This document shows positions 36,178-49,500 of a DNA stretch of 64,000 bases, in pieces. The stretch is from positions 248,001 to 312,000 of the forward strand of contig BPQB01000009.1 in assembly GCA_019973155.2 (NCBI GenBank), given 5' to 3'. Each line of letters begins with the position of its first letter. Within the stretch, counting starts at the first letter, position 1. Both the position numbers and the translations under genes were made by a program. The notes beneath the pieces are model-generated. The model was not told the origin of the DNA. It saw only the letters and a program-made list of their open reading frames with translations, and did not search any database. The stretch comes from Phanerochaete sordida. Taxonomy: Eukaryota; Basidiomycota; Agaricomycetes; Polyporales; Phanerochaetaceae.

Positions 36178-38449
36178 ATGTCGAACTACACCAGGCGGGT
36201 GCCCCCGCCCTCCCAGCAGTACTATGCCGTGCCCCAGAGCCCGCGCTCGGCTGGTCCAAGCCGCCAGAGCTCGCAGAACCGCTCGTACTCGAACCAAAGC
36301 ATGGCCATGCCGCAGCCCACGGTAGCGCAGAGCAGTTATCGCCCACGCCGGGACGACCACGACGACACGACGCGCAGGGTAGCAACCGGACAGATAGGCG
36401 GGGGATATGGGCCGTACTCGGTGCGTCCCCTGCATTGTTCACGCGGGCGGCCGCCGTCTAGCGCTGCGGATGCTGACGTCCGAGCTGCAGCACCACCCGA
36501 ACGTGTACGCGAACCAGTATTCCACCTCGCGCTTCAGCAATAACGGGCCTGCGCCCAGCGCGGCCCCTAGCGCAACGCACTCGGAGATCTCTGTCGTGAC
36601 CACTCGAGAAAAGGCCGGCACCGCGCCAATGCTCGGCGCTGCTGCTCCCACCAACACTGTTGGCCCGTACCTGTGGGACACCAAGGACCCCGACCTCGAC
36701 GATGCCCTCCACAACCCCGATCCCGTTCGCGATGCAGCCCTAGACCGCTCCTTCACGCTGTTTTCCGCTCGCGGATGGATGAATGCCTCCGCGCTCTTCC
36801 TCCTCGTCGCCGGACTGCTCGTGCTCTTTGCCGGGTACCCTATCATTCTATTTGTACGCGACAACAAGCCTGTCGGCCCAGGCTTCAATCTAGGCGGCAT
36901 TAACCGCACAGGACAGGTCCCCGACCTGCCTCACATGCCTACGCTCATCGACACGGACACCCCGTCGGAGGCAATGACTCGGACTGGCACTGACGGCAAA
37001 ACCTACAACCTTGTCTTCAGCGACGAGTTCAACCAGGCTGGGCGCACATTCTGGCCTGGCGACGACCCGTACTGGGAAGCTGTCAACCTCAACTACTGGC
37101 CGACAGGCGACCTCGAGTGGTATGACCCGCAGGCCCTCGTGACCGAAGACGGCAAGCTCGTTATCACCATGGATGAGACGCCAATAGCGAATCTAAGCTT
37201 CCGCAGCGGCATGCTCCAGTCGTGGAACAAGCTCTGCTTTACGACGGGCTACATCGAGGTCAACATGAGCATGCCCGGTACGCCGCTCGCCCCAGGTCTC
37301 TGGCCGGGTGTCTGGACGATGGGCAACTTGGTACGTGTCACCTGCGGATCCTACTTCGCTTCCGCTCATTTTTGAATAGGGACGCGCCGGCTACGGTGCT
37401 ACCACTGAGGGCATGTGGCCGTATAGCTACGACACCTGCGACGTCGGCACATTCCCGAACCAGACCAACCACGACGGTACTCCTGTCGCTGCACGGACTG
37501 GTGGAACCAACGGCGGAGAACTGAGTTTCCTCCCTGGGCAACGTGTCTCCGCGTGCACTTGTCCTGGATCCGACCACCCCGGGCCAGATGTCTCCGTCGG
37601 GCGTGGTGTACCCGAAATCGATATCCTCGAGACACAGGTCGACGTCTCGCGCTTCATCGGCCAGGTCTCACAGAGCTACCAGACGGCGCCGTACAACGAC
37701 CAGTATGAGTTCGACAACAACTCCGATGCGACGACCATCTACGACACCTCGATAACGCGCCTCAACGGCTACAAGGGTGGTCAGTATCAGCAGGCCATCT
37801 CCGCACTCACAGACATCAGCAGCAACAACTACAACAACATGGGCTATGCGACGTATGGATATGAGTGGTGGTCAGATCCCAATGACCGCGACGCGGGGTA
37901 CATTGCGTGGTTTAGCCAAGGCAAGCCGTCGTGGAAAATAACCGCAGCAACCATTGGGCCCGACCCCGTTACGGAGGTCAGTCAGCGGCTGATTCCCGAG
38001 GAGCCGATGGTGAGTAGCTATTTTGAGATGGCCTTTTGCGACTCGCAGCTAATTATATCGCTCCGCCAGTACATTATCTTCAACCTGGGCATGTCACGTA
38101 AGTTTTATCCCACTCTCTGCTCACTTCTAGCAGGCTCAACGTACCTTCGTGCGCAGCGTCATTCCAGGCGCAAGACTTCAAACACTTGACGTTCCCATCG
38201 AAGATGTACATCGACTACGTCCGCGTCTACCAGCGGTCGGACGTCAAGGGCGGTGTCACCTGCGATCCCTCATCTCGCCCCACCTCAGATTACATCACTC
38301 GGTACGTTCCCAACGTGTTCATCCGTCGGAAACAGCGGACACTGACGCTGTCTTGCAGCCACGCCAACGCGTACAATAACCCCAATCTCACGACCTGGGA
38401 CTCAGCAGGCTACACCTTCCCGCGCAACTCAAAATACGACGGCTGCTAA
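36178..38449 (+). CDS. Kre6/Skn1-type beta-1,6-glucan synthesis protein (GH16)
   Basis: Six exons, 658 aa: 36178-36420, 36491-37330, 37380-38009, 38070-38097, 38157-38301 and 38359-38449. Type II membrane glycoprotein of the secretory pathway required for cell-wall beta-1,6-glucan. A Ser/Gln/Arg-rich cytosolic tail (about 175 residues) precedes one transmembrane helix, ASALFLLVAGLLVLFAGYPI. The lumenal GH16-like SKN1 domain follows: LVFSDEFNQAGRTFWPGDDP, LPGQRVSACTCPGSDHPGP, and EIDILE (about residue 440), the position of the GH16 catalytic ExDxxE motif. ATYGYEWWSDPNDRDAGYI and the C-terminal MYIIFNLGMSPSFQ and MYIDYVRVYQR segments complete the family signature. Exon 4 is only 28 nt. Agaricomycetes usually carry several copies. 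Confidence 0.94.
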
Positions 38450-39367
38450 AGCCCGCCACGCCCGGACGCTTCCCCCTGCCCCGTCGCTCTACTGTCCACT
38501 CTCTTGCATTACCCCTCACAACGTATATCCCCTCATGTATCTCGCATTACCCACACGACCGCCACGGCTATGACGTTACGACACTGCGCAACCCCTTTAC
38601 AGGCAACGCGATCGCATGTAATGTAGCATCCTTTTTGCATTATCTGTTCATGATTTTTCTTTCGATGTCTAGTAGTACGCTTTGGCTGCTCTTCCAATTT
38701 CCCCCTACTGTGCCACGGACTATATACCTCTTGACTCTGGCGTCTTGCCGCTTCTGTACTTTTAACGTCGGTAGGATCAGTTCTGCTAATTAGACATGGA
38801 TGCTTGCCCGTGTTTTGTTTTTGTTTTGAGGTTTGTGGCCAGGAGGACTTGAGCCCCGCTCGCCGCCTGTCTCATAAAAGGCAAGTGGTCACGGGGTCCC
38901 GGCTCGCGTGTAATTGCAGACCTTGAGAGCGACCTCTCCGCCGTCCCGCCGTCTCACCGCCTCCTGGCGCCCTCGCCAGCTCTGCTCTTGACACACCGGC
39001 TCGCCAGGACCCTGCATGCCCAGCTGCTCTTTCGATGCACACGGATCGCGTGTCTCAAGATATGCACCAGGCGGCCTACGGATTGAACATATCGATACCC
39101 TCCAGCCGAAGAGACGCGTCTGGCTCGCGAGCTTCTGGCTCAGGCTCAGCGGCAGGGTTCGTGCAGACTCTCAAGGCTGCAAACGTCTGGTCTGACCGCG
39201 ACTTTATAGACACTGGAAGCATGAACAGCCTATTCCGATACAAGTCCCAAGCAATAGTGTGCGTGTCGAGAATTGCCCATAAACGTTTGAACGAGTTTAA
39301 GTGAGAGACGCAGAGGCCCCCTGCTACGAGCAAAGCCGGAGGCTTCAATCCGTGGGCTGGGCATAGG
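38450..39367. other. Intergenic, 3' flank of Kre6-like gene
   Basis: T-rich runs near 38,810-38,830 and no supported gene. A plus-strand frame at 39,035-39,304 has no recognisable features. Confidence 0.45.
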
Positions 39368-42300
39368 ATGGCCGACAACCTAGGGAATAAGCCTGGCAAT
39401 AATACGGCCTCGAAGACCCTTCTGGGCCCGGGTTTTGGTCCCAGTACTCGAGGCTCACGGCGTCCCCAAGCTCGACCTCAGACGAACTATGCCATAAGTG
39501 AGTTGTTTCATGAGCGGCCACGCCCTACTGCCCACAACGCATGGCACTAACCACATCTGCTGAAGAGAATAAGGATGCGTTTCAGGAGCCTGTGGACGTG
39601 GACGGCGACGAGGAAGATATTGGCGAGCCGGTGGCGCGCAAGCAGCGCACGGCGAGTCCTGATCCTATTGGCTCATGGACCGACGACGAAACGAAGTCGC
39701 CGTCTCGGCATAGCTCCTCAACATCGACGTCGTCCACCAGGAACCCACTCAACCTCGTGCCTCTTCAACAACATCAGCGTTCGCTACCTCGGGACGGCGT
39801 CGCAACGCAGCGTTTGCAGCGAGCTCAGGTGAACAGGGCACGACGAGCTAGTACGCCTGAGATCATCGAGCTGGATGATGACGAGCCTTCGGACAGCGGC
39901 GCGGCCACTGCGCAGGCTGGGCCCTCCCGACTGTCTGAGAACCGGACAGCAGAGGCTCCGCCGCCTGCACGGCGTAGAAGCCCTCCTGCCAAGGAGCGTC
40001 ACCCTACCCCAACAGTGAGCCGTTTTTTCTCGCTGGAGAAAGACCGGCCCACCTCAGATGCACAGCTGGAGAGGCTACAACACCATGGCAAGGGCAAAGT
40101 TAACGAGATGGTGCGCAACTTCGAGAGCACACAAGAGACCGACCCGAAGGAGATCATCCGCCGTGTCGACGACGAGCGCAAAGCCGCTGCAGCCCACCCG
40201 CCGCCACAGCCAAAGATGCTCGATCTCACCGCCATGAGTACGAATCCTCCTCTAGGAATGAAAGGGCGGATGAGGCCGAAGGGTGCGCCATTGCAGGTAC
40301 GTTCCGCGATGTTATATTCCATTGTTTTGCTCATGTATGCGGCTCGATGGGTATCTTAATACAGCCAGATCTGCAGGTTCAGTCTTCAGGTCTTCATAGT
40401 GGTAGTGCGACGAAAACACCTGCGAAAGCGAGGTCGCAGACTGCCAAAGCTCCACCGTCGAGGATATCCCTTCCTCTTCAGGCTTGGGTGTACGGAAACC
40501 GAACGTACGATGACGATGAAGATACTTATTGGTTCGTCTTCGATGGTGAGATCATAGAGATCAAGCCCTTCCCGGAGAGCACGAAACCATATGCTGTCAT
40601 ACCCTTGCGAGACGGTGTAAAATCGGTGACGGTGCGTTGCATGCGAACTCCCTCCGACGAGGGGCTGGCTTCTGATTCACCACCCCAGTACACGCGAATC
40701 GCTGAAGGGAATCACCCGGTAGTTATCAAGATTGAGACCAGCAGGACGGGTCGGAAAGTCAAGACATTGCAGCTTCAGTCGGACGAAGCTCATTTCCAGT
40801 ACGGTCCGTCATCTTCAGCGACATTAATTCACTGTCCTGTATCTGAATAAGACTAGGCGCACATGGCAGGACCGGCACCTTGGCCTTCCGATTCGACCGC
40901 AGTCATACGAACTGGTGGGAAGGAGGCCCTTACCAGGACATATGCAATCAGATCAAGAAAGCGTGTAAGAATGTCAGTCTTGCTATGTGAGTCATGAAGC
41001 CATTACACCCTAGTGTCTCATTGGCTCAACGATCTTAGTGGAAATGCAGCGGAACAAGTATGGGGTACTGCAATATTTGATGGCAAAAGCGACGATGCAG
41101 ACGAGGAGGATGCTCGACGTGGATTCAAGTCGATTGGCGATGGTGCAGGACCGTCTCGTTCGAGACAATTATTGCGAGCCGATGATGGAGATGACGGTCA
41201 AATGCGCCTCTCGAGCTATGTGCGCCCACGTGCCCCGGCGTAAGTCGCCTGCGCATTCGTGTCGGCATCCGCTTACCTCGTCATAGGGACAGAGATGTCT
41301 CCTCGATTTCGCAGGCCCCCGCCCGCGCATTGCGAAGCAGCGCTCGGCGAGCTGAGCAAAGCACACGTAATTCTCCTGTTTTGGACCCTGACGAGCTGTA
41401 CGTGATATTCCTTTACGCAGTTCGAAAGGACTCTAGTTCATTGTAGCCTCAGAGTCCTCGTATACCCTCCATCAGGCGCGGGCGCTATCAACATCACACG
41501 AGGTGATTTGAAGCGATTGGAGCCGGGGCAATACCTGAATGATACACTCATCGAATTTGGCCTGAAGTAAGCTGCTACATTCTCGTCATTTTTGACACAG
41601 CTCAAAGTTGTGCAGGCTTTGGCACAATAATCTTCGCGAAGAGAATCCAGAGCTAGCGGACCAGATCCACGTATTCAGCTCCTTCTTCTACAAGAAGCTG
41701 AATGTCAAGGAGTGAGTAGAACCGCACCCTTTTCCCGCGAAACCACTGACCAACGGTCGTATCTCAGCAAGCAGACGGGGTACCAGAGTGTGCGAAAATG
41801 GACTTCGAAGTTTGACCTGTTCCAGAAGAAGTACATCATCGTGCCCATCAACGAGCAGTGCGTTTCCTTCTTTCATCTTGCTTAACTGACTGCTGACTTC
41901 GTACGCTAGTTTGCACTGGTACCTAGCGATCATCTGCAACCCTGAGTATACCTTACAGTCACCACCCCCAACGCCACAGAAGAACGGGCCCTCTGTACTA
42001 ACGCGCAAGCGCAAACGCGAAGAAGATGCGGAACCGGTAGATATACCGGACGGTGATGAGACCTCCCAGGTACCGGCGGCGCGGACAAGAGACACTACAC
42101 CAGCACGTTCTCGGACCGGAGACGAGGCCGAGGAGAACAGCGTCGAGGAGCTGCTGAACTTGAACGACTGCGCAATATCGCCTCCGGGAGAGCCTCAGGA
42201 CCCTTCTATGCCGAGCAAAGGTTCGTGCGACATGCTCCAGTACCCAATGTCGGACCCTCCAATGGACGTCGACGGCCTGTCTACCCAAGATGTTGTTGAA

Positions 42301-43382
42301 ATTGACTCGGCCGCGGCGACCAAAGGCTCGACGCTCCAGGATCTGTCAGTCGACGAGGACGATAAGCCGGCAAGCGTTGTGGAGGAGGAGATCGTGGAGA
42401 TCGATACCGCCCCGATGGAAGTGGACAAGGCGCACGCGAGCTCTACCGCTGTCCCTGTTACGCGGTTCTATGGCTCAGCTGTGCGGAAAGGCAAGGAGCG
42501 GGCGCTGTCACCTGCGGTGCCCCATCCGTCGGATCCAGTGAGCCAAGACGTTGAAGTCGATGTTGAGGTCGAGGTCGAGGCCGAGAAGGAGGATGCCGCA
42601 GAACCAGAGTTGCCTGACACGAACCCGGACAAGTGCGTTTCATCCAGCTACTTTGAGGACTTCATGCTCATTATCATAAGGACGTGGATATTCACGTTTG
42701 ATTCGCTGGGGTCGAAGCATCCGGCGGCGGCGAACAACCTGGCGCTCTATCTGCAGCTCGAGGCCCAGGACAAGAAGGGCCTTGACCCCGTGAATACCAC
42801 GCCACCTGGGAAGAAGACCGCTTTGGTGAGCAACTTCTCAGCCCTCGGCCGTCGTATGTTCTGACTGTAGCCAGGTTCCTGCGCAACCCAACTTCTGCGA
42901 CTGTGGTGTATATCTCATACACTTTGTGCGAGCCTTCATGAAGGAGCCACAGAAGGCTACGGAGATCATCTTGGTACGTTCGCACGCCTGTCTGTCCTAG
43001 CATCAGCGCTCACATGCACACTTCGGAATCGCAGAACAAGAAGCCGAAGGACTACTCTTCGAAAGAACGCGAGCAAGACTGGGACGCCGAAGCCGTCATG
43101 AACTATCGTAACGAGCTCCTCGCGACCGCTGAAAGCCTGTCCGACCTCTGGAAACAGGAGAAGGCGGTGCGTGAGGAGCAGAAGCGCAAAGAGGCCGAGG
43201 CGGCGCCATCGGGTGCGACGTCTGAAGCAGCAGCCGAGGAGTCAGACGACGAGATCATCGTCGGGGAGATCATCACGAAGCCGAAGCCCGTCAACAACAG
43301 AGCGAAGGGTAAGGCGAAGGCCGCTGCCGCTTCGTCTGCGTCTGCTCCTGCGCAAGAGACCAAAGCCGACCGCCTGCGGTAA
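39368..43382 (+). CDS. Ulp2-type SUMO protease (C48 peptidase)
   Basis: Multi-exon gene. Exon 1 is 39368-39497 and exon 2 39566-40296; the junction gives NYAIKNKDAFQEP, so the start is MADNLGNKP at 39,368 rather than the later ATG at 39,541. Ulp/SENP cysteine proteases mature SUMO and remove it from conjugates. The N-terminus is disordered, with TPEIIELDDDEPSD. A middle beta-rich domain (WVYGNRTYDDDEDTYWFVFD) follows. The catalytic core starts at VYPPSGAGAINITRGDL and LEPGQYLNDTLIEFGLK (about 41,460-41,570). Catalytic His is in LHWYLAIICNPEYTL (about 41,915), Asp in IFTFDSLGSKHPAA (about 42,700) and Cys in NFCDCGVYLIHFVR (about 42,900). His and Asp are separated by a long acidic insert (about 41,950-42,640), a feature of the Ulp2/SENP6-7 branch. 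The C-terminus is Glu/Lys/Ala-rich. Confidence 0.9.
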
Positions 43383-44130
43383 CACCGCTCGCATTCTCAC
43401 TGCGTTAGCCTTCGAAATTCTGGTGCATATCCCCTTGCTTTATCATTCCCCTTTTCTATACCACCATCGTCCGTCGCATCTAGCTTGGTCACTGCTCTCG
43501 CATCTTCTCTCGCATGTACAGTGAGCTATTCTGTAGCAATACGGCACTTTTCATCTTATCCTCTACCACAATGTAGGTTAATCGCTCTCATCAGTCTCTT
43601 CTATCTTCTTCTATCTTGTCCTTTCTGTGGCCAGTTAAGTTATCGGTAGTAATAATCACACTCGTCGGTGGTTTTGCTTCGAGGCGCTTTTCAGACGTAC
43701 CTTGGCCTCGGTGGCAATCTCAGGGTTCGCTCGATCATGTCTCGCGACAGCATACGAAGACAACGACACACCTCCAATCAATGCAGTGGAACGTCTAGAT
43801 GGTATAGAATAAAATGTCGGCGCAGGGTCTACACGTGAGTGAATGCGGGCCGAAGATGCATTGTGTAGGCAGGTATACACAGCGTCAAAATGGCGGGTCC
43901 GAAGATATGTGAGTATCCGTGGCGTGAATGATGTAAAGGATGGTATACAGTGGTCAAGTACGGGAACAAGCAAGAAAATCCCAGGATGATGAAGCACGGG
44001 CAGGGCGCGGGGTATGAGGGGAGAGCATGTAAGGGCGAGTGTGGTGCGGTCGTCCAGGTCAGTTTCATTAAAGTCGAGTGAAGGACGACGGTTAGAATAG
44101 AGCGCAGCGCAGAAGACGAGGCAGGTGTGA
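43383..44130. other. Convergent 3' intergenic region
   Basis: Shared 3' flank of the SUMO protease (plus) and the membrane protein (minus). T/C-rich stretches, no gene supported. Confidence 0.5.
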
Positions 44131-45411
44131 TCAGACTTTGTTCGTGCGATTCAGATGCGACCGCCGATGCCGCGACGGCGGCACAGCGCGCACGAGGTGG
44201 TCGTCTGCGAAGCTTGAGGGTTGCTGCGGTATGTGCACGAACGATAGCGGCACATCCGTCGGGACCGGCTCGTCACCACGGCGTGCGACCGTGTGCGTGG
44301 GCGAAACATGGTACGAGGTCGTGGCGGCGCCGCCGGCCGCAGGTGCTGCAGACGAGCTTTCGCCAGCGAGCTTCTCATTGGCGCTGCCACCAATGGCCTT
44401 GGGCGCGTTGTGGGCCGTGTTCTGGCTGTTGATATACATCCCGATGCCAATACCGCCTGCAATGCACTACGGCGAACGTCAGCTACAGCCAATGTATATT
44501 GACGGGCAACTTACACCCAGTAGCAAAATGCCAATGACCCAGACCCACCGCGTCAGACGCGTCGTGCCACTTTGAGTCTTTCGCAGCCAGACACTGGACG
44601 CGGATCAGCGACGAATGCTGCAGCACCCGCGGAAGGAAACGCACCTCTCCTTTTGAGGCGCAGAACTCTCTGCTTTCACGACCATGCTGAAACGTCTCCA
44701 AAAGTCGTCGCCTTGTTCTCCGCGCTTGGGTAGCACCGTACCTTCCTTCTCACCGCGCAAGATAGGCTGACTGGCAAACTTGACGTCGCGCTCGTCAACC
44801 GTCTTAGACGGGCGAGCGAATACCGGTTGGATAGGAGTTATGGTCGGCGGAAGCGGGTGAGGCGAGGCGGGAACCATACCACCTGGTGACCGAGGAGACT
44901 GTGGGTTGTTCATGTTGTTGACGAGGACCAGCGGTCGTATTTGAGGCGAGGGCTGGCGGCCCACGGGCGAGGCTGCAGGACTGGGCGGGTTGATGTTCAA
45001 CGCAGAGACGGGTGCCGCGTAGCCAGGCTTGGGCGCGGCGAGGGGTATCGTGTTCTGGTGCCGAGGCGACGGCGGCGGCTGCATCGAGCGATGGCGGTCG
45101 TCGAACGGGTCCTCATCGTCGTCGTCCAAGTCCTCCATCATGCCCATGCCCAGCGCGCCCACTCCGGAGTCGCGGTGGGACTCGTCTAGGTAGGAGTCGT
45201 ACCTGCCCACTGGTCAGCCTAGCGCCGTTGTGTAGCGCGACGCGACGTACATGTTGTATGCCGAAGACCTCGCGTTCGGGTCCGCGGCGGTGGGCTGCTG
45301 CAGACGGCGGGTATGCTCGCCTGTCTTCTCGTCGTAGAGGTGGTCGTCGTCAGTGGCGAAAGGCGGACGACCGCCAAGTGGAGGGGTCGAATACAAGCCG
45401 TTGTTGGACAT
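44131..45411 (-). CDS. Single-pass membrane protein, unknown function
   Basis: At least three or four exons. Exon 1 runs from ATG 45,411 (MSNNGLYSTPPLGGRPPFAT) to about 45,247. The next long exon contains YDSYLDESHRDSGVGALG and a Pro/Ser-rich stretch, ending with GDDFWRRFSMVVKAESSAPQ. One transmembrane segment follows, RWVWVIGILLLG joined across a short intron to CIAGGIGIGMYI, then an Ala/Gly-rich and basic tail ending in RTNKV at 44,131. The layout (cytosolic disordered region, one helix, short tail) resembles conserved but uncharacterised Agaricomycete membrane proteins. The first intron has a weak donor (GTCGCG), so the first junction is uncertain. Confidence 0.7.
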
Positions 45412-46567
45412 AGCCCGTAGAAGTTGGCTCTGATAAATGCGCCGATAGTGTGAATAGAAAGAGAGTGGAAGTATAAAAGAGCGACGAAAGTAGGGAACGG
45501 ATGCCTTGAAAAACGAAGGCGGGGCTTTGAGGGGAAGGGAAACGACGAGGGCGGGAGGACGAAGCGGAGGACAACAGCGGGCGTCTAGGCGTCAATGCGC
45601 CCAGGATCAGAGACGACCGCCGGCAACGCAACCGTCCTCCCGCCAGACCTTTTTGCAACTTCTCTTCCTGATGCAAGTGGCTCTAATCCTACCTTGTCGT
45701 TGACGACGAGGGCACCAGACGCGAATATACTTCGGCCATCGGCCGGGACAGTCGCGAAGTGATCGCACGGCCAGCACTTGACTTAGCAGAGTGCAGCGCA
45801 GCGACATTGACCGAGCTATTTTTTTATCTGGGATATCAAAGTGCGCTGCTCAGCTGTGCTCGCCATATTCCTGGTCATGTGGAAAGAGCGTCCGCGGCAG
45901 GACGTGCATAAAAATGCGATTTGATCCAGCCTCGTGCTCCTCGCGAGCGGATGCCGTAAGAATTAGCGACTCCCGCCTGCCTGCGCATAGAAGCGAGAAC
46001 GGCAGCCTTATATGGTTCCGAGTACCTGGTCTCCCTGCCAGCATGTTACGCCAGACGGCCGTCGCTCAGAAGAAGCACGCGACCGCAATGGCCTGGCCCG
46101 CCACGAGCACCACTGGGAAAGAACGTACAGCAGGCTCTCGACGCCTCACGGTCATCCGGATTCAATCTGAATGCCAGATGCGAGAGGGCACGAGCTGCTC
46201 CCCCAGGCTCCCCCGCTAAGCGAATAATCCGGGGCACACAGCGCCGACGCTGCTCTGGTAACCATGTCAGCAAAGACGAAGGACTGTACGCGTACCCGCA
46301 ATGCACCCTGCAGTTACGAAGGGCCCGCCTGCACTCAGCAGGTTGTTCGCAGCATGTTTTGCCGATGTGCTTTGTTCATAGTTCCCGCCGCTCGAAGCGT
46401 TAACGCTCGAGTCCCTTCAGTGCAGACTCGCCGCGGCCCTTGCACGGCAGGTGGAGCAGAAAAACAGCCGAGTAAGAAGGAAGTAATGTAAGCAGTAGTG
46501 TACAGCAAGATAAGATATGCGGGACAGAGGTACCAAGAATCGTGGGGAGCAGTGGTCCGAAAGGCCG
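45412..46567. other. Intergenic, no gene recognised
   Basis: 5' flank of the membrane-protein gene and 3' flank of SMC6. Open frames here (for example 45,791-46,219 on plus) show no domain or splice evidence. Confidence 0.45.
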
Positions 46568-49500
46568 TCTACTGTCCTCGGAACGACAGCAGACCCTGCC
46601 CACGCTCCGGGTCGGACATGCGGTGGACGCGGACCGTGTTGCCAATCTGGATGTTCGTCATGTCTTGCGGCGTGATGAGGATGTACTGCTTGCGGTCGGA
46701 GGCGTTGGCAGTGTCAATCTACCAAGAGAGGTTAGATGAACCGATTGGACTCCAGAGGCGAAGACTCGTACCATCATGCGCATACTGATACGCCTGTTGA
46801 CGGCATCCATGAAAACGTCGAATTCATCTGCCACGACGTTAGCCAAAAGTCGTGCCATGAAGTTCTGGACTACACTCACCAAGACAGCGGATAGGACAGC
46901 CGATTGATTCCCACAACGAAAGCAGCAAACAGATAGTGGAGAATGACTTCTCGCCGCCACTGAGCGACCGCGGGTCCTTCTCCCGGTTGCCGCCCTGCGT
47001 GCCCATCTGGTCATCCGTTTGCACCTGTAGAAGATCATGAATATGTCGTCTGACACTGCCGCATCATGTTGCATACCTTGAGTTGTAAGGTGCCTGCGAC
47101 GTGGTCAAAGATAACCTTGCCGAAGTAGCCACGGTTCGACAGATGGTACGAGAAGTAAATCTTGCACCGCAACGCGATGTGGCGACGGAACTCGTGCCAC
47201 CGTGCCAGACGGAGCCTGATTGACTTTCGGAGCGACTATCGGAAGGTCAGTTTCTGCTCAAGATGGCATACAGTCAACACACCTTATTCAGCTGGAGCAT
47301 CGTCCGAAGTTCTCGCTTGGCGTTGGTCAAGGCATTCTCCCTCTTGTTGACCTCAATCGCCATGTGCTCCACAGAAGCGCCTTGCCTGCACCGAAACAAT
47401 TGAGCGCATGCTCCAGCCAAAAGCCGACGCGACACTCACTTTTTCTCGCGCTCCTTGAGCGCCGTCGAAACAGACTCTAACTCCCGTTTGAGATCTGTCA
47501 CAGAACGGTTGCTCTCGATACGTTCGCAGAACTGCTGAGCCTTGTTCGCCCATTCCTGGGTATCATTTAAGCACGACGCCTCGTACCAGATGAATGGGAC
47601 GAACCTCGTGCTCGGCCTGCAGCACCCCGACAACCTCGCCGGCAGCGTCAACCTTCGTCTGTTCCTCTTCTAACTTCTTCGCCCAGTAGGTTTTATTCTT
47701 CTGCGCTTCCATACGCTCCTTGACTCTCTCCTCCACGGCGCCCTACATTTCATGTCAGATAGGCTATTCTATCGCACCGAATCGAACGAACATACCAGCA
47801 GCTCCGAGCGGCGATCCTCGTACTCGCGGATTTGCGCCTTGACCTTGTTCAGCGCATCAATGATCGGTAATTGCGCCTGTCCCTCGAGTGCCGAGCGTTG
47901 CGCGACGTCTCTGAACTGCGCCATCAAGCTTTCTTGGGCTTCTTCGACCTCCGCAAGCGTTTGCTTCAAGGCCTGCACGCCGACCGGAAGCTGCTCGTTC
48001 GCCTCCTCTTGCAGCGCGTCGCGCGTGGCCTTGATGTTCCGGATCTCGTGCTGCAGCTGAGACTCTTGCCGCTGCGAACCATCGTCAGTATCGTGAGGTA
48101 GACTTTGTGAAGAGATGACGCACCTTGAGCTCTCCGACCCGACGCTCCAAATTCCGGCCCTTCTGCCCTGCCTCGTTGAGGTCCGAACTTATCTGCTGGT
48201 ACTTGGCCTCTGCATCCCTGAGACGATCTTGCCAGATCCTAGCGTAGGTATGAGCCAACGACCCTAGGGCAAACTCGATAACACTCACCGCCTGTCGGCG
48301 ACAATGTCGTTACCAGTGAACAGCTGGTGCCTGCGATCCTGCGAGTGCAGCATGGGCGCCAGCTTAGAGCTACCACCTCCAGACCTGCGACCGCATCAGC
48401 AAACAGCTATTGCTGAAGATAGTGCCGACTTACCTGTATCGCTCGACGGTAAATGCGTCCGAAGTCCAAGCGACACCCTGGCCAAGCTCGCGCAGGCGCT
48501 CATCTGCCTCTGCACGGGTATGCGCAATCAGCATGGCCTCGATGCTCGCGCTGTTGATCAGGAGACGCAGGACCCATTGGTCTGAGACCTTCAGGTAAAG
48601 GCGTCAGTATCCTCGCCTCGCGCACAAACCGAGTATGACGTACTTCGATGGCACGCAGGGGTGTCATGAAGCCCTGTGGGGGCTCACCATGGCTGTAGTC
48701 AAAGAGGTCGACTTCAGAGATGACGATCTGCGGATGAGGGCTGACGAAAATGATGAGTACTATGGACCTGGATCAAGTAATATTGGGATACTCACTTGCC
48801 ACGGCGCTTGAGGATTCCTTCGAGCGTCTTGCGATCGCGGGCGTCGGTCACAGCGAACGCAGACATGAGGTTGCCGATCCGCACGCGCATAAGCGGGGCC
48901 CACGCGTCGTCGCGCACGCGCACGAACTGACCGAACGGGCCGACCGGTGGACGGCCGTACCACTGCGTCTTGGCGATGTCGGCGAGGACGTGCTCCATGT
49001 TGCTGCCGAAAGGCGCAAGCTTGTTGCGCTCGCGCTGGGATAACATGTCCAGCTGACTCTGGAAGCTCTCGATCTCGCGCTGCTGCTGCCCGAGGTCGTT
49101 CCTGAGCTTGTTGTTCTCGTTGCGCGTGTCCTGCACTTCCTGCTCAGCGCGCTCACGGTCCCGGCGCAGGTCCTCCAAGCGTTGTGTAGCAGCCTTGTAC
49201 TGCTCGGTAGCCTCTTCCAGTTTACGCTGTGCCACTTGCTTCTTATCGTGCGAGAATTCGTCCAACTTTCGCTGCTCATCTTCAATCTGACGCTGGAGCT
49301 GCTTGATTGTTTTGTCGTTGGCAACCTTCTCCGTGTTGATTTGCCGCTCGTCGTCCTGCGTTGAAAGTGAGCAACCACGTGAGCCACGGGCAGACGAATG
49401 TGTACCTTGATCGCCTTCAGCTTCCTTTTGCCCTCATTGATCTGCGCTTGCAGCTCCTTGGATTGGTTCTGCAGATCTTCGATGTCGCCAAGCGCCTCCA

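Noticed and set aside
39541..40359. ATG at 39,541 as the start of the SUMO protease
   Set aside because: An upstream exon at 39,368 with GTGAGT donor and AAG acceptor joins in phase, and the 39,541 ATG then lies within the intron.
45470..45482. TATAAAA near the membrane-protein gene
   Set aside because: Lies on the plus strand while the gene is on the minus strand; no plus-strand gene follows.
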